A stretch of DNA of 64,000 nt from Bog-473 sp963800725 (GCA_963800725.1 CAWDCE010000009.1:1-64000), one strand, 5' to 3'. Positions 9,000 to 18,681 are shown, counted from the stretch's first letter. Program-made: numbers and translations. Notes: generated by a model not told the origin, from the sequence alone.

Positions 9000-9929
9000 A
9001 TGACAAACCAAGACGAAGGCGACGACGCGACCCCCGACGCGTCGTCGGATCCGCCACCACCTCCACCGAGCGGGTGGCGACCGGACCCAGAGTGGGCGCC
9101 CCCGAGCGCGCCGCGCCAACCACCGCCGCCCCCGCCACCACCGCCGTCCGAGGGCGCCGCCCCGCCGCCGCCGTGGCCGACGGCCTTCGCCGCAGCACCG
9201 CCTTACCAGTTGGCCCCGGTCACCCGGAAGAACCTCGTCCTCGAGACCAGGTTCGTGATGATCGCCTTCTTGGTCCCCGCGGTGATGTCGGCGGTGGTCC
9301 TCTTCGCCCAACACGTGGTCGGCGTCGGATCCATCACGCGCTTTGCCACCTACGTGAAGAATCCGGCGGACAACCTCGTCATCGGGATCTTCGCCTACCT
9401 CCCGGTGGCGGCGACCGTGCCACTGGCGCTCTTCTTGCTCGCCCGAACCGGGCAGGGACCCAAATGGCTCGGTCTCGGGTGGCCGAAATTCCGCCGGGAC
9501 ATCTGGCCCGGGTTGGGTTTGGCCGCGGCGGGATTCGGTTGCGAGTTCATCCTCTTGATCCCCCTGGCCCCGCTGTTGGCCGACAATGCGTCCTTGACCA
9601 ATCACGTGGCGATCGGCCACGTGCCGGACTATTACGTCATCTGGGGAATTGCCATCTCGCTGACGACGGCGATCACCGAAGAAGTGCTCATCAACGGCTA
9701 CCTGATCACGCGTCTCCAACAACTGGGATGGACCCCGACCAGCGCACTAGTGCTCAGTCTCGTGCTTCGCACCAGCTATCACGTGTACTACGGCCTGGGC
9801 TTCTTGCTCACCATCCCCCTCGGCTACTTCGTGACGAGGTCGTTCCAGAAACACCGCCGTCTGAACCGGGCCATCGCCGCGGATTTTCTCTATGACGCGG
9901 TACTGATCACCATCTCGATCCTCGCCTGA
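9000..9929 (+). CDS. CPBP-family membrane protein with altered glutamate motif
   Basis: A 309-residue protein with a long proline-rich cytoplasmic N-terminus (about 70 residues, with runs of 6 to 9 prolines) and about seven membrane segments. The CPBP core is recognisable as ITEEVLINGYLITR (Glu227-Glu228) and RTSYHVYYG. The usual EExxxR arginine is Asn here, so the activity is less certain than for the CPBP gene at 290. It may be a scaffold-type or divergent protease. The ATG is preceded by GGCGGAG. Confidence 0.7.
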   Translation: MTNQDEGDDATPDASSDPPPPPPSGWRPDPEWAPPSAPRQPPPPPPPPPSEGAAPPPPWPTAFAAAPPYQLAPVTRKNLVLETRFVMIAFLVPAVMSAVVLFAQHVVGVGSITRFATYVKNPADNLVIGIFAYLPVAATVPLALFLLARTGQGPKWLGLGWPKFRRDIWPGLGLAAAGFGCEFILLIPLAPLLADNASLTNHVAIGHVPDYYVIWGIAISLTTAITEEVLINGYLITRLQQLGWTPTSALVLSLVLRTSYHVYYGLGFLLTIPLGYFVTRSFQKHRRLNRAIAADFLYDAVLITISILA

Positions 9930-9974
9930 CGCGCTTCGGTGGTCAGCCCCGGCGCGACAGCGACGGGCGGAGTG

Positions 9975-11012
9975 TTAGCCGAGGATGAGTTCGGCCAAGG
10001 TTTGGAGCGTGGCGGCGTCGCCGTTGACCAACATCGTCGTCGCTCGTGATTCGCGCCAGGCCGCGAGGTCGTCGCGGATCTTTTCGACCGGACCGATCAA
10101 CGCAATGTCTTCGACCATCGATGTCGGCACGGCGGCGGCGGCATCATCCTTGCGGCCGTCGAGGTAGGCGTCTTGGATTTTGGTCGCCGCTTCTTCGTAG
10201 CCCATGCGGGCGAACACGTCGAAGTGGAAATTCATCTCCTTGGCCCCCATGCCACCGATGTAGAGCGCCAAGAATGGTCGGAACCCGTCGGCGGCCGCAT
10301 CGGTGTCATCGGCGATGACCGTCGGTGCGAAGGCCAAGATCTCGAAGTCATCGGCACTGCGTCGGGCGTGGGGTCGCGCGAGACCCTCGTCGATGGAGGC
10401 CTCGAAGGAGGACATGGCCTTGGGCGAGAAGAAGATCGGAAACCAGCCATCGGCGATTTCGGCCGCCAGGGCGACGTTCTTCGGTCCTTCGGCGCCCAAG
10501 ATGATCGGAATATCGGGGCGGAGTGGATGGGTGATGGGCTTGAGGGGCTTGCCCAGTCCGGTGCCACCGGGGTAGGGCAGTGGGTAGTGCGGACCGGCAT
10601 TGGTGACCGGAGCCTCGCGGGCGAGGACCTGGCGCACGATATCGACGTACTCCCGGGTGCGGGCCAAGGGAGCCGGGAATGACTGGCCGTACCACCCTTC
10701 GACGACCTGGGGACCCGACACGCCGAGCCCGAGGACGAAGCGGCCACCAGAGAGGTGATCCATGGTGAGCGCGGCCATGGCCATGGCGGTGGGGGTGCGG
10801 GCCGAGAGCTGGCACAACGAGGTGCCGAGTCGCACCCGCTCGGTGCGAGAGCCCCACCACGCGAGCGGGGTCAGGGCGTCGGACCCGTAGGACTCGGCAG
10901 TCCACACCGAATCGAAGCCCAGGCGTTCGGCCTCTTCGACCAACTCCACGGCGTTGGGCGGTGGACCAGCCCCCCAGTAGCCGAGTTGCAAGCCAATCTT
11001 CATGTCCTTCAT
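9975..11012 (-). CDS. LLM-class F420-dependent oxidoreductase, Rv3520c-like
   Basis: A 345-residue luciferase-like TIM-barrel protein starting at MKDMKIGLQLGYWG after GGAG. It carries VWTAESYGSDA, ALTMDHLSGGRFVLGLGVSGPQ and LGAEGPKNVALAAEIADGW, the hallmarks of F420-binding LLM enzymes. From memory it resembles M. tuberculosis Rv3520c, which lies among sterol catabolism genes there. The reaction is unknown. It is the last gene of a P450-LLM-LLM run. The upstream in-frame extension lacks family similarity and was not used as the start. Confidence 0.8.
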   Translation of the reverse strand: MKDMKIGLQLGYWGAGPPPNAVELVEEAERLGFDSVWTAESYGSDALTPLAWWGSRTERVRLGTSLCQLSARTPTAMAMAALTMDHLSGGRFVLGLGVSGPQVVEGWYGQSFPAPLARTREYVDIVRQVLAREAPVTNAGPHYPLPYPGGTGLGKPLKPITHPLRPDIPIILGAEGPKNVALAAEIADGWFPIFFSPKAMSSFEASIDEGLARPHARRSADDFEILAFAPTVIADDTDAAADGFRPFLALYIGGMGAKEMNFHFDVFARMGYEEAATKIQDAYLDGRKDDAAAAVPTSMVEDIALIGPVEKIRDDLAAWRESRATTMLVNGDAATLQTLAELILG

Positions 11013-11056
11013 GGCGCGTTCTCCACTTCTGCGGCGCGGCACACGGTGTGCCCGAG

Positions 11057-11986
11057 CTAGAGCTTGTCCAATATCTCTTCGGCGAACCACTTGACGGCGT
11101 CGATCCGATCCGAGAGGGCCTTGTCGTCGGGGGTGGATGCGTCAGTTGTGACGAACATCCAGGGTGCGCAAACGAAGTCAGTGACCCCGGCGTCGATGAA
11201 CCGGTGGAACATGTCGATCTTCGGGTACTCGTTCAGCGACAGATAGATCCGGAAGGGGTCATTCTGCCGACCTTGTGACTCAAGCGCCGCTCGCAACGAC
11301 GCCAGGTGGTTCCACGCCTCTTCTTCGCTGTAGGCGCCCGCAGCGATCCATCCGTCACACAACGCGGCGGTGCGACGCAGCGCAACCGGGGAGTGCCCGC
11401 CCCCGATGATCGGGATCGGTTCGCTCGGCGAAGGTTCCATCTGGCATTCGGGGACGTCGTAGTAGGTGCCGTGGTGCTCAACCCACCCGCCCTTCCACAG
11501 TGCGCGCAAGGCGACGATCATCTCGTCGAGGCGCTTGCCCCGGGTGGCGAAGTCCTGACCGGTCTGATCGAACTCCTCTTTGCACCAGCCGACACCGACG
11601 CCCAGGCGTACCCGGTTCTCCGACAAGACGGCGGCGGTGCCGACCGACTTGGCCACGGTGATCAGGTCTCTGGCCGGCGCGATGTAGACGCCGGTGGTGA
11701 AGGTGAGGTGCTCGGTAACCGTCGCCAAAGCTGAGATCACGCACATTGGATCGGGCCACGGCGTCTCTGACTCCCATCCCGGTGCGCCGTCCTCGCGCAC
11801 CGAATAGGTGTAGCGCGACTCGAGCGAACGCGGATTGAAAAGGTGGTCCGAGATGTAGATGCCGCCGTAGCCGAGTTCGTCGGTGATCTTGGCCAGCGGT
11901 ACCGCCTGGCGGGTTGGTAAGAAGGTGATCGATTGGTGGAAACGGGCCGGAGCGTCAGGTCGGGGCGAAGGCGGCGTGGTGGTCAC
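11057..11986 (-). CDS. LLM-class F420-dependent oxidoreductase
   Basis: A 309-residue luciferase-like protein of the TIGR03619-like group. Motifs include GYGGIYISDHLFNP, FTTGVYIAPARDLITVAKSVG, VRLGVGVGWCKEEFDQTGQDF and PIPIIGGGHSPVALRRTAALCDG, which surround the deazaflavin pocket in this family. It probably uses F420 to oxidise or reduce a small hydrophobic substrate. The GTG start is five bases after the P450 stop, so co-expression with the P450 is very likely and a sterol-related role is plausible. Confidence 0.8.
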   Translation of the reverse strand: MTTTPPSPRPDAPARFHQSITFLPTRQAVPLAKITDELGYGGIYISDHLFNPRSLESRYTYSVREDGAPGWESETPWPDPMCVISALATVTEHLTFTTGVYIAPARDLITVAKSVGTAAVLSENRVRLGVGVGWCKEEFDQTGQDFATRGKRLDEMIVALRALWKGGWVEHHGTYYDVPECQMEPSPSEPIPIIGGGHSPVALRRTAALCDGWIAAGAYSEEEAWNHLASLRAALESQGRQNDPFRIYLSLNEYPKIDMFHRFIDAGVTDFVCAPWMFVTTDASTPDDKALSDRIDAVKWFAEEILDKL

Positions 11987-11991
11987 GTCGC

Positions 11992-13245
11992 TCAGCGGGC
12001 CTGGGCCGGCAGCGGGGTGCCACCAATTGGCGCCGACGGGGAGAAGGCGACCGGAATGTGCTTGGTCCCGTTGATGAAGTTCGATTGCAATCGCTGCACC
12101 TCACCGTCGAGTCGGATGTCGGGCAATCGGTCGAGCAATCGGTCGAACATGACCATGATCTCCATGCGGGCCAGATTGGCTCCGAGGCAGAAGTGGGGGC
12201 CGCCGCCACCAAAGGCGATGTGATTGTTGGGCGAGCGGGTGATGTCGAAGGTGTCGGGATCGGCGAAGACCTTCTCGTCACGGTTGGCCGAGGTGTGCCA
12301 AAAGACGATCTTGTCGTCGGCCTTGAGGGCCTGGCCACCGAGCTCGGTGTCGGCAACGACCGTGCGCCGGAAATGCATGACCGGGGTCACGTAGCGCAGC
12401 ATCTCTTCGACCGCGCTCGAAAGGAGGCTGCGGTCATTTCGCAACAGCTCCCACTGATCTGGGTGGTCGAAGAACGCGGTCATCGCCCCGGACATGAGGT
12501 TCCGAGTCGTCTCGTTGCCCGCCACGATCAACAACATGAAGAAGAGGTCGAGTTCGAGCTGATCGAGCTTTTCGCCCTCGACCTCGGCATCGATCAGCAC
12601 CGACACCAGGTCTTGGCGCGGGGCGAGACGCCGCTTCGCCGCCAACTCCTCGGCGTAGCTGAACACGGCCATGGCCGCTTCTCCCGAATCGAGCCCCTCG
12701 ACCTGGTACTCGGGATCTTCGGACCCAATCATCCGATTCGACCAGTCGAAGACCTTGCGGCGGTCCTCTTGGGGGACGCCGAGCAATTCGGCGATGACCA
12801 GCAGCGGGAGCTCGGCTGAGATCTCCTCGACGAAGTCGGCGGTGCCCCGCTCACACACTGCGTCGATGATGCCGTCGGCGTAACCGACGATCTGGTGTTC
12901 GAGGTCGCGCACCAGCTTCGGGGTGAAGCCCTTGTTGACCAGTCTGCGGTAGCGCGTGTGCATGGTCGGATCCATGTTCAGCATCATCATCTGTTGCTGC
13001 GCGAGCTGTTCTGCGTCCATGTCGGCAAACAGCGCGGAGTGCTTGGCCGATGAGAATCGTTCCCAATCCCGATTGACGGTGACGCAGTCCTCGTAGTCGG
13101 TCACGGCCCAGAAGCCGCCCCTCGGGGCGGAGGGCTCGGGGTGCCAGTAGACCGGTGCTTCCGCTCGAAGCTCGCGGAACCATTCATGCGGCACCGCAGC
13201 GACAAAGTTCCGCCCGTCGATGAGATCGATCTCTTCAAGTCCCAT
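11992..13245 (-). CDS. Cytochrome P450, CYP125/CYP142-like
   Basis: A 417-residue soluble bacterial P450. The I-helix oxygen-binding motif is AGNETT (242-247), the K-helix motif is EMLR (281-284), and the heme loop is FGGGGPHFCLG with the heme-ligating Cys353. The IDLIDGRNF start and the SNFINGTKHIPVAFSPSAP ending resemble CYP125/CYP142 enzymes that oxidise the terminal methyl of the cholesterol side chain. AAGGGGACC precedes the ATG. It is divergent from an igr-like operon, as cyp125 is adjacent to it in mycobacteria. The exact CYP family is not decided. Confidence 0.82.
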   Translation of the reverse strand: MGLEEIDLIDGRNFVAAVPHEWFRELRAEAPVYWHPEPSAPRGGFWAVTDYEDCVTVNRDWERFSSAKHSALFADMDAEQLAQQQMMMLNMDPTMHTRYRRLVNKGFTPKLVRDLEHQIVGYADGIIDAVCERGTADFVEEISAELPLLVIAELLGVPQEDRRKVFDWSNRMIGSEDPEYQVEGLDSGEAAMAVFSYAEELAAKRRLAPRQDLVSVLIDAEVEGEKLDQLELDLFFMLLIVAGNETTRNLMSGAMTAFFDHPDQWELLRNDRSLLSSAVEEMLRYVTPVMHFRRTVVADTELGGQALKADDKIVFWHTSANRDEKVFADPDTFDITRSPNNHIAFGGGGPHFCLGANLARMEIMVMFDRLLDRLPDIRLDGEVQRLQSNFINGTKHIPVAFSPSAPIGGTPLPAQAR

Positions 13246-13323
13246 GATGGTGGTCCCCTTTCGGCTCGCCCGGCCGGCCGTCGGGGCTGGTCGGCTTCGC
13301 ACCCGCCCCCGCTGTGCAATAAC

Positions 13324-13337
13324 TAGAACGTGTGTCA
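13324..13337. promoter_or_regulatory. KstR-type operator, one mismatch (P450 side)
   Basis: TAGAACGTGTGTCA differs from TnnAACnnGTTnnA only at the last base of the GTT half. It sits 79 bases upstream of the P450 start in the divergent promoter region. The rest of the 370-base gap (13246-13615) holds a second site at 13541 and no gene that I can support. Confidence 0.5.
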
Positions 13338-13540
13338 GTGATCATAGGCACAGCAACTTTGGGTCAGGATCGGCAACGGATCGGTGCGATTGACTGCACT
13401 GGCCGTGACGAGGGCGCCCAGTCGACTCGGTGCGGGATCTCGCCGAGCGACCAACGGGATCTCGTGGCCGGCTCGCCGGTCCAAGGGTGGGCCAATGGGC
13501 TCTCGACCATGGTGGTGACCAGCGCTCGGGGGATCGCAAA

Positions 13541-13554
13541 GAGAACCTGTTACA
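13541..13554. promoter_or_regulatory. KstR-type operator, one mismatch (igr-like operon side)
   Basis: GAGAACCTGTTACA matches the KstR consensus except for the first T. It lies about 62 bases upstream of the ChsE2-like ATG, a sensible position for an operator over that promoter. Confidence 0.5.
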
Positions 13555-13615
13555 GTTTTGCGCTAGCGCGGCCTTGACCTGCAGGGACCGCCGAAACGAC
13601 GCCGAGGTGTGCCCC

Positions 13616-14795
13616 ATGTTCCTCGAAGAGAGCCCTGAACAGCAGCAACTTCGCAAAGAGCTGCGGACTTACTACGCCGAACTCTTGACCGACGAGGTCA
13701 GGGCCGGATTGGTCGAAGGCGGCGAAGGCGGCGATGCCTGGAGCAAGGTGGTCCGCCAAGTTGGCCAAGACGGATGGTTGGGCATTGGTTGGCCCACCGA
13801 ATTCGGGGGCCAAGGACGACCGGCGACCGATCAGTTCATTTTCTTCGACGAGACGCGTCGGGCCGGCGCCCCGTTCCCCTTCGTGACGATCAATACGGTT
13901 GGTCCGACCATCATGCAGTACGGCACCGACGCCCAAAAGGCGTATTTCCTTCCGAAGATCTTGGGTGGTGAGCTCAATCTTCGCCATTGGCTACACAGAA
14001 CCAGAGGCGGGCACCGACTTGGCTTCTTTGCGCACCAAGGCAACACGCGACGGTGATGAATACGTCGTCAACGGCGCCAAGATCTTCACCAGTGGCGCCG
14101 ATCAAGCTGACTACGTCTGGTTGGCCGTGCGCACCGACCCCGACGTCGCCAAGCACAAAGGCATTTCGATTCTGTGTGTGCCGACGACGACTCGTGGGTT
14201 CGAATGGTCCATCATCAACACCGTCGGTGGGCTGACCACGACCTCGACGTTCTACAACGACGTGCGGGTCCCGGTCGCCAACCGGGTCGGCGAGGAGAAC
14301 GAAGGGTGGCGGATGATCACCACCCAGTTGAACCACGAACGGGTCGGTCTGGCCGCCTGGAGCGGTCTGGCCATCTCGATGTTCGAGGACGTGGTGCGCT
14401 GGTGCGCCGCCGAGAAGACCGACGACGGCCGCACCGTGATCGAGCAGCCCTGGGTGCAGTTCGATCTGGCCAAATGTCACGCCGAGCTGGAGGCCATGTG
14501 GCTGCTCAACTGGCGCATGGCCGTCCACGTGGCCGACGGCGAACTCACGGGGGCGGAATCCTCGTCGATAAAGGTGTTCGGCACCGAGCGCACCATTGAG
14601 GTGTTTCGTCTGATGGCCGGCATCATCGGCGCAGCGGGATATCTCACCCCCGGTTCGCCCGGCGCGTTGCTGCGGGGCCGACTCGAAGCGACCGGCCGCC
14701 AGGCCCAGATCAACACCTTTGGCGGGGGGGTGAACGAGGTCCAGCGCGAGATTGTGGCAACGGCCGGCCTCGGGATGATCAGAGGGGCCCGATGA
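13616..14795 (+). CDS. Acyl-CoA dehydrogenase, ChsE2 (FadE29)-like, apparent frameshift
   Basis: First gene of an igr-like operon. In two frames it encodes one full acyl-CoA dehydrogenase of about 392 residues. Frame one runs MFLEESPEQQQLRKELR to LPKILGGEL; frame two continues IFAIGYTEPEAGTDLASL to the end. Dropping one A of the pair at 13976-13977 restores a perfect family alignment, so an assembly error is more likely than gene decay. It resembles M. tuberculosis FadE29/ChsE2, which with FadE28 dehydrogenates the three-carbon side-chain remnant of sterols. The GGGVNEVQREI C-terminal motif is intact. The stop overlaps the ChsH2-like start. Confidence 0.8.
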
Positions 14796-15855
14796 GCGAT
14801 CGGCTCACCGAGCTCGAACCGTTTCCCGATCACAGCGAAGCACTGGCGAAACTGGTCGGCCAGCCGTCCGGCCCGGCGCAGTTGTCGCCCCACGCCGTCA
14901 ATTCCCCAATGATCCGTCACTGGGTCGAGGCCATGGGTGACCACAACCCGCTCTACGTGTCGAACGAAGTGGCGCAGGCTCACGGCTATGCGGGCGCCAT
15001 CGCCCCGCCAACGATGCTCCAGGCCTGGATCATGCGGGGACTACGGGCCACGATGATGATCGACGCGGCGCGTGACGCCAGCGAAGACCCCGACACCGGT
15101 GCCAACGACTCGATGATGCATCTGCTCGACCTCGAGGGACTCACATCGGTGGTCGCGACCAATTGCGAGCAACGCTACGCTCGTCCGCTCGTGGTCGGTG
15201 ACCGACTCTTGGTGCGGTCGGTGATCGAAGGCATCACCGACCCCAAGCGCACCGGGCTCGGTACCGGACGCTTCATCACCACCCGCTTGGACTTCACGGC
15301 GGTCAAGGAGTCAGAAGTTGAGGAGGACCCCTCGCCCGAAGCCGTAGAAGCGCTGGCCAAACGTGGCGAGCACGTGGCGACGATGCGCTTTCGGATTCTC
15401 AAGTACCTGCCCGGTGCCCGAGCGAGCGCCCCCAGGCCACCCCGGCCACGGCCGGCGCTGACCCAGGACAACCGGTTCTGGTTCGAAGGTGCCGGCGCGA
15501 GCACCGACTCTTGATCCAGCGCTGCACGTCGTGTGGCACGCTGCGCCACCCGCCCTTGCCGGCATGTGGAACCTGTCGTTCCTTCGAATGGGACACCGTG
15601 ACGGCGAGTGGACGAGGGACGTTGTATTCATTCGTAGTGGTGCACTATCCCCAGGTGCCGTCGTTCGACTACCCGCTGGCGATTGGATTGGTGGAACTCG
15701 AAGAAGGTACCCGCGTGGTCGCCAACATCGAAGGGGTTGATCGATCTGCCCTGTCGATCGGCATGAAACTGCACGCCACATTTGTCGATTACGACGACGA
15801 GTTGTCGCTCCCGGTGTTCGGGCCGGCGACCTCGGCCCGAGGAGGAGCAGCCTGA
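14792..15855 (+). CDS. ChsH2-like MaoC + DUF35 protein, apparent frameshift
   Basis: Two abutting frames (14792-15514 and a TTG frame from 15511) read as two proteins but fit one fused protein of about 354 residues. The first part is a MaoC/FAS1-type hot-dog hydratase domain ending in DNRFWFEGA. The second has a CTSCGTLRHPPLPACGTC zinc ribbon and a DUF35 OB-fold. Upstream of the TTG, its frame reads RREHRLLIQR, the usual bridge in fused ChsH2 proteins, so one C seems to be missing near 15492. In mycobacteria the ChsH1-ChsH2 complex hydrates the sterol enoyl-CoA and the DUF35 domain binds Ltp2. A naturally split gene is the alternative. Confidence 0.75.
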
Positions 15856-16996
15856 TGAATTTCGCATTCACTGAAGATCAACTGGCGGTCGCCGAAGCCG
15901 CCAAAGGCCTGCTCTCGGGACTGGTCACGCCCGATCGGGTGATGGGGATCGAGCTCTCCGACGATGTGGTGGACCGCGAGCTGTGGGCCTCGCTGGCCGG
16001 TGCGGACCTCTTGGGGTTAGCGGTGCCCGAGACACACGGTGGAGCCGGTTACGGTTTGACCGAACTGTGTTTGTTGTTGCAGGCCCAGGGCAACGTGGTG
16101 GCCCCGGTCCCGTTGTGGGCCACGTTGATCTTGGGCGCGATGCCCCTGGCCGCACTCGGTTCCGAAGAGCTCAAGGACCGTTGGCTCCCCGGGGTGGTGG
16201 CGGGCGACGTCATGCTCAGTGCCGCGCTCAACGGGGTGGCCCTCGGCGTCAATGCAGTCCCGGCGATCACCGCCAGTGCGCAAAGCGGCGGCGGTTGGAT
16301 CCTCAATGGCACCGAACTGGCAGTCCCGCAAGCCCATCTGGCCCAACGCATCGTCGTGCCGGCGCGCACCGCGGACGGCGACGTGATCTTGGTGCTCATC
16401 GACCCGGCCGCACCCGGCGTGTCACTGGAACGCACGGTGACCACCAACCGCGAGATCCATCCGCATCTGCATCTGCACGATGTCGCCGTGCCGGCTGGTG
16501 AAGTGCTGGCCGAAGGGGCTGCGGCCCGCGCCGGGATCAACGACTTGGTGAATGCCGCGACCACCGGGCTGTGCGCCCTGACGGTCGGGGTCTGTGAAGC
16601 AGCCCTCGAGCAGACGGCGGCCTACTTGAACCAGCGCGTCCAATTTGGACGACCCTTGAGCAGTTTTCAGGGCACGATGTTGCGCGCCGCGGATGCCACG
16701 ATCGACATCGAAGCGATTCGGGTGACGTTGTGGAACGCGGCGTGGCTCATCGACACCGGTCGCGACGCCGCCGACGCCGTGCAAGTTGCCAAATGGCAGG
16801 CTTCTGAGCGTGGACAGCGAACAGTGCATGCCACCCAGCACCTTCATGGCGGCATGGGTGCAGACATCACTTATCCCATCCACCGCTACTTCCTCTGGGG
16901 AAAGCAGCTCGAATTGCAGCTCGGCGGACCGAGTCTGCAGCTCTCCGTCTCGGCGCGCGGATCGCGGGCAAAGCACTGGCGGAACGGTCGGCGTGA
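15855..16996 (+). CDS. Acyl-CoA dehydrogenase, ChsE1 (FadE28)-like, 3' frameshift
   Basis: A paralogue of about 380 residues lacking the YTEP...GTDLASL motif, as in the FadE28/FadE27-type partner subunits. It keeps FGRPLSSFQGTMLRAAD and HGGMGADITYPIHRYFLWGKQLELQLGG. After LQLS the open frame continues for about 30 unrelated residues to 17042. Adding one C near 16946 gives RLGARIAGKALAERSA and a stop at 16994-16996 that overlaps the next start (GTGA). That corrected end is used here. It would pair with the ChsE2-like subunit. Its start overlaps the ChsH2 stop as TGATG. Confidence 0.77.
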
Positions 16997-17453
16997 GCGT
17001 GGCCCACACCCCGGTAGTCCTGGCCGACGTCAGCGTCGGTGACGTCCTGCCCGAGCTCGTGATTCCCATTACCCGGACGCTCATTGTCTCCGGGGCGCTG
17101 GCGAGCCGTGACTACCAAGACGTCCACCACGATTCCGAACTGGCCAAGCACCGCGGCTCGAAGGACATCTTTATGAACATCTTGACCACCAACGGCCTGG
17201 TCGGGCGTTACGTCACCGACTGGTCCGGGCCATCGAGCCTCATCACCGAGGTCAACATCAGGTTGGGGGCGCCCAACTACCCCGACGACGTCATGACCTT
17301 CACCGGCTCGGTCATCGAGGTGGGACCGCCCGCCGAGGACGAAGAGACGGGGCCGGTGACAGTGGCCAATTACGCGGCGCCAACAAATTGGGGGACCACG
17401 TGACGGGCACCGTGACGGTGTCGCTGCCGGTCCGGGCGAACGGTGGCGCATGA
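16993..17453 (+). CDS. ChsH1-like MaoC hydratase small subunit, 3' frameshift
   Basis: A hot-dog (MaoC-like) protein starting at GTG. It contains ASRDYQDVHHD (37-47), the region of the hydratase catalytic Asp/His in this fold, and RGSKDIFMNILTTNGLVGRYVTDW. The open frame stops at 17403 after 136 residues. Restoring one base near 17363 extends it through RGANKLGDHVTGTVTVSLPV to a stop at 17451-17453, a typical MaoC ending, so that end is reported. In mycobacteria ChsH1 and ChsH2 form the heteromeric hydratase acting on 3-oxo-4,17-pregnadiene-20-carboxyl-CoA. Confidence 0.75.
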
Positions 17454-18630
17454 GCGGTCACAGCTTTTCGGCAAGGTGGCCATCGCCGGCATCGGGGCCA
17501 CCGAGTTCTCCAAGGATTCGGGTCGTTCGGAGTTGCGGCTCGCCACCGAGGCCGTCGATCTCGCCCTCAAAGATGCGGGCATCGCACCCGCCGAAGTCGG
17601 CGGGATGGTCAGCTTTAGTTCCGACACCAATCCCGACATCGATATCGCCCGGGGACTCGGCATGGGCGACCTCACGTTCTTCAGCCGCATCCACTATGGC
17701 GGGGGTGCCGCAGCCGGCACCGTGCAACAGGCCGCATTGGCGGTAGAAGCCGGCGTGGCCGATGTCGTGGTCTGCTACCGCGCCTTCAATGAACGCTCCG
17801 GTTCGCGTTTTGGTGCCGGCGTGCAGGGCCGTCCGCCGATCCCCAACGCGGAGAGCGCACACCTCGCCTCCTATCTGCCCGTCGGTCTTCTCACACCGGC
17901 GTCGTGGGTCGCCATGGCCGCCCAGCGCTATCTGCACGTGAACGGGGCCACGAGTGAGGACCTCGGCCGGGTGGCCGTGGCCGATCGGCGCCATGCGGCC
18001 ACCAACCCCAAAGCCTGGTTCTACGAGCAACCCATCACGTTGGCCGACCATCAGGCGAGCCGCTTCATCGTCGAACCCCTCCACCTGCTCGACTGCTGTC
18101 AGGAGACCGATGGCGGTCAGGCCCTGGTGGTGACGTCGCTCGAGCGGGCGTGCGACCTGTCGAGCACGCCGGCGGTCATCAAGGCCGCGGCCCAGGGCTC
18201 GGGCGCGGGGCAGGACATGATGACCAGCTACTACCGCGACGACCTGCTCGGGCTGCCGGAAATGGCCGTGGTCGCCCGCCAGCTGTGGGAGACATCGGGT
18301 TTGGGGCCGGCCGACATGCAGGCCGCGATCTTGTACGACCACTTCACCCCTTACGTGCTCTATCAACTCGAGGAGTTGGGCTTTTGCGCCAAGGGCGAGG
18401 CCAAGGACTTCATCAAGGACGGCCGTATCGAGATCGGAGGCTCCTTGCCGATCAATACCCACGGTGGACAGCTCGGCGAGGCCTATCTCCATGGGATGAA
18501 CGGGATCGCCGAAGGCGTGCGCCTCGTGCGCGGCACCTCGGTAAATCAGGTACCCGACGTCGAGCACGTGGTCGTCACCGCCGGCACCGGCGTGCCGACC
18601 AGTGGCCTGGTGCTCGGGGCCGACCGATAA
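17443..18630 (+). CDS. ltp2: Ltp2-like thiolase-fold aldolase (lipid-transfer protein)
   Basis: A 395-residue thiolase-superfamily protein beginning FGKVAIAGIGATEFSKDSGRSE and ending with NTHGGQLGEAYLHGMNG and VVTAGTGVPTSGLVLG. It lacks the classic thiolase active-site Cys context, as expected for the lipid-transfer/aldolase branch. Ltp2 with the DUF35 domain of ChsH2 performs the retro-aldol cleavage that releases propionyl-CoA from the sterol D-ring. This matches its place at the end of an igr-like operon. The in-frame start is GTG at 17443. An ATG at 17450 would suit the upstream overlap better but is out of frame by one base near the TTTT at 17465, so the first codons are uncertain. Confidence 0.83.
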   Translation: MAHERSQLFGKVAIAGIGATEFSKDSGRSELRLATEAVDLALKDAGIAPAEVGGMVSFSSDTNPDIDIARGLGMGDLTFFSRIHYGGGAAAGTVQQAALAVEAGVADVVVCYRAFNERSGSRFGAGVQGRPPIPNAESAHLASYLPVGLLTPASWVAMAAQRYLHVNGATSEDLGRVAVADRRHAATNPKAWFYEQPITLADHQASRFIVEPLHLLDCCQETDGGQALVVTSLERACDLSSTPAVIKAAAQGSGAGQDMMTSYYRDDLLGLPEMAVVARQLWETSGLGPADMQAAILYDHFTPYVLYQLEELGFCAKGEAKDFIKDGRIEIGGSLPINTHGGQLGEAYLHGMNGIAEGVRLVRGTSVNQVPDVEHVVVTAGTGVPTSGLVLGADR

Positions 18631-18646
18631 GGCGCTCCGAACTTCC

Positions 18647-18676
18647 CGCTCGATGCCGTCGGGGCGGGATCGAGCG
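18647..18676. terminator. Hairpin between convergent genes
   Basis: An inverted repeat (CGCTCGAT ... ATCGAGCG, eight pairs, 14-base loop) lies just after the ltp2 stop and just before the end of the convergent secreted-protein gene. It could terminate transcription from both sides. There is no T-tract. Confidence 0.4.
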
Positions 18677-18681
18677 TTGCC

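Noticed and set aside
15511..15855. A stand-alone DUF35 gene starting at TTG
   Set aside because: The upstream sequence in the same frame continues the fused ChsH2 bridge, so a frameshifted single gene is the better model.
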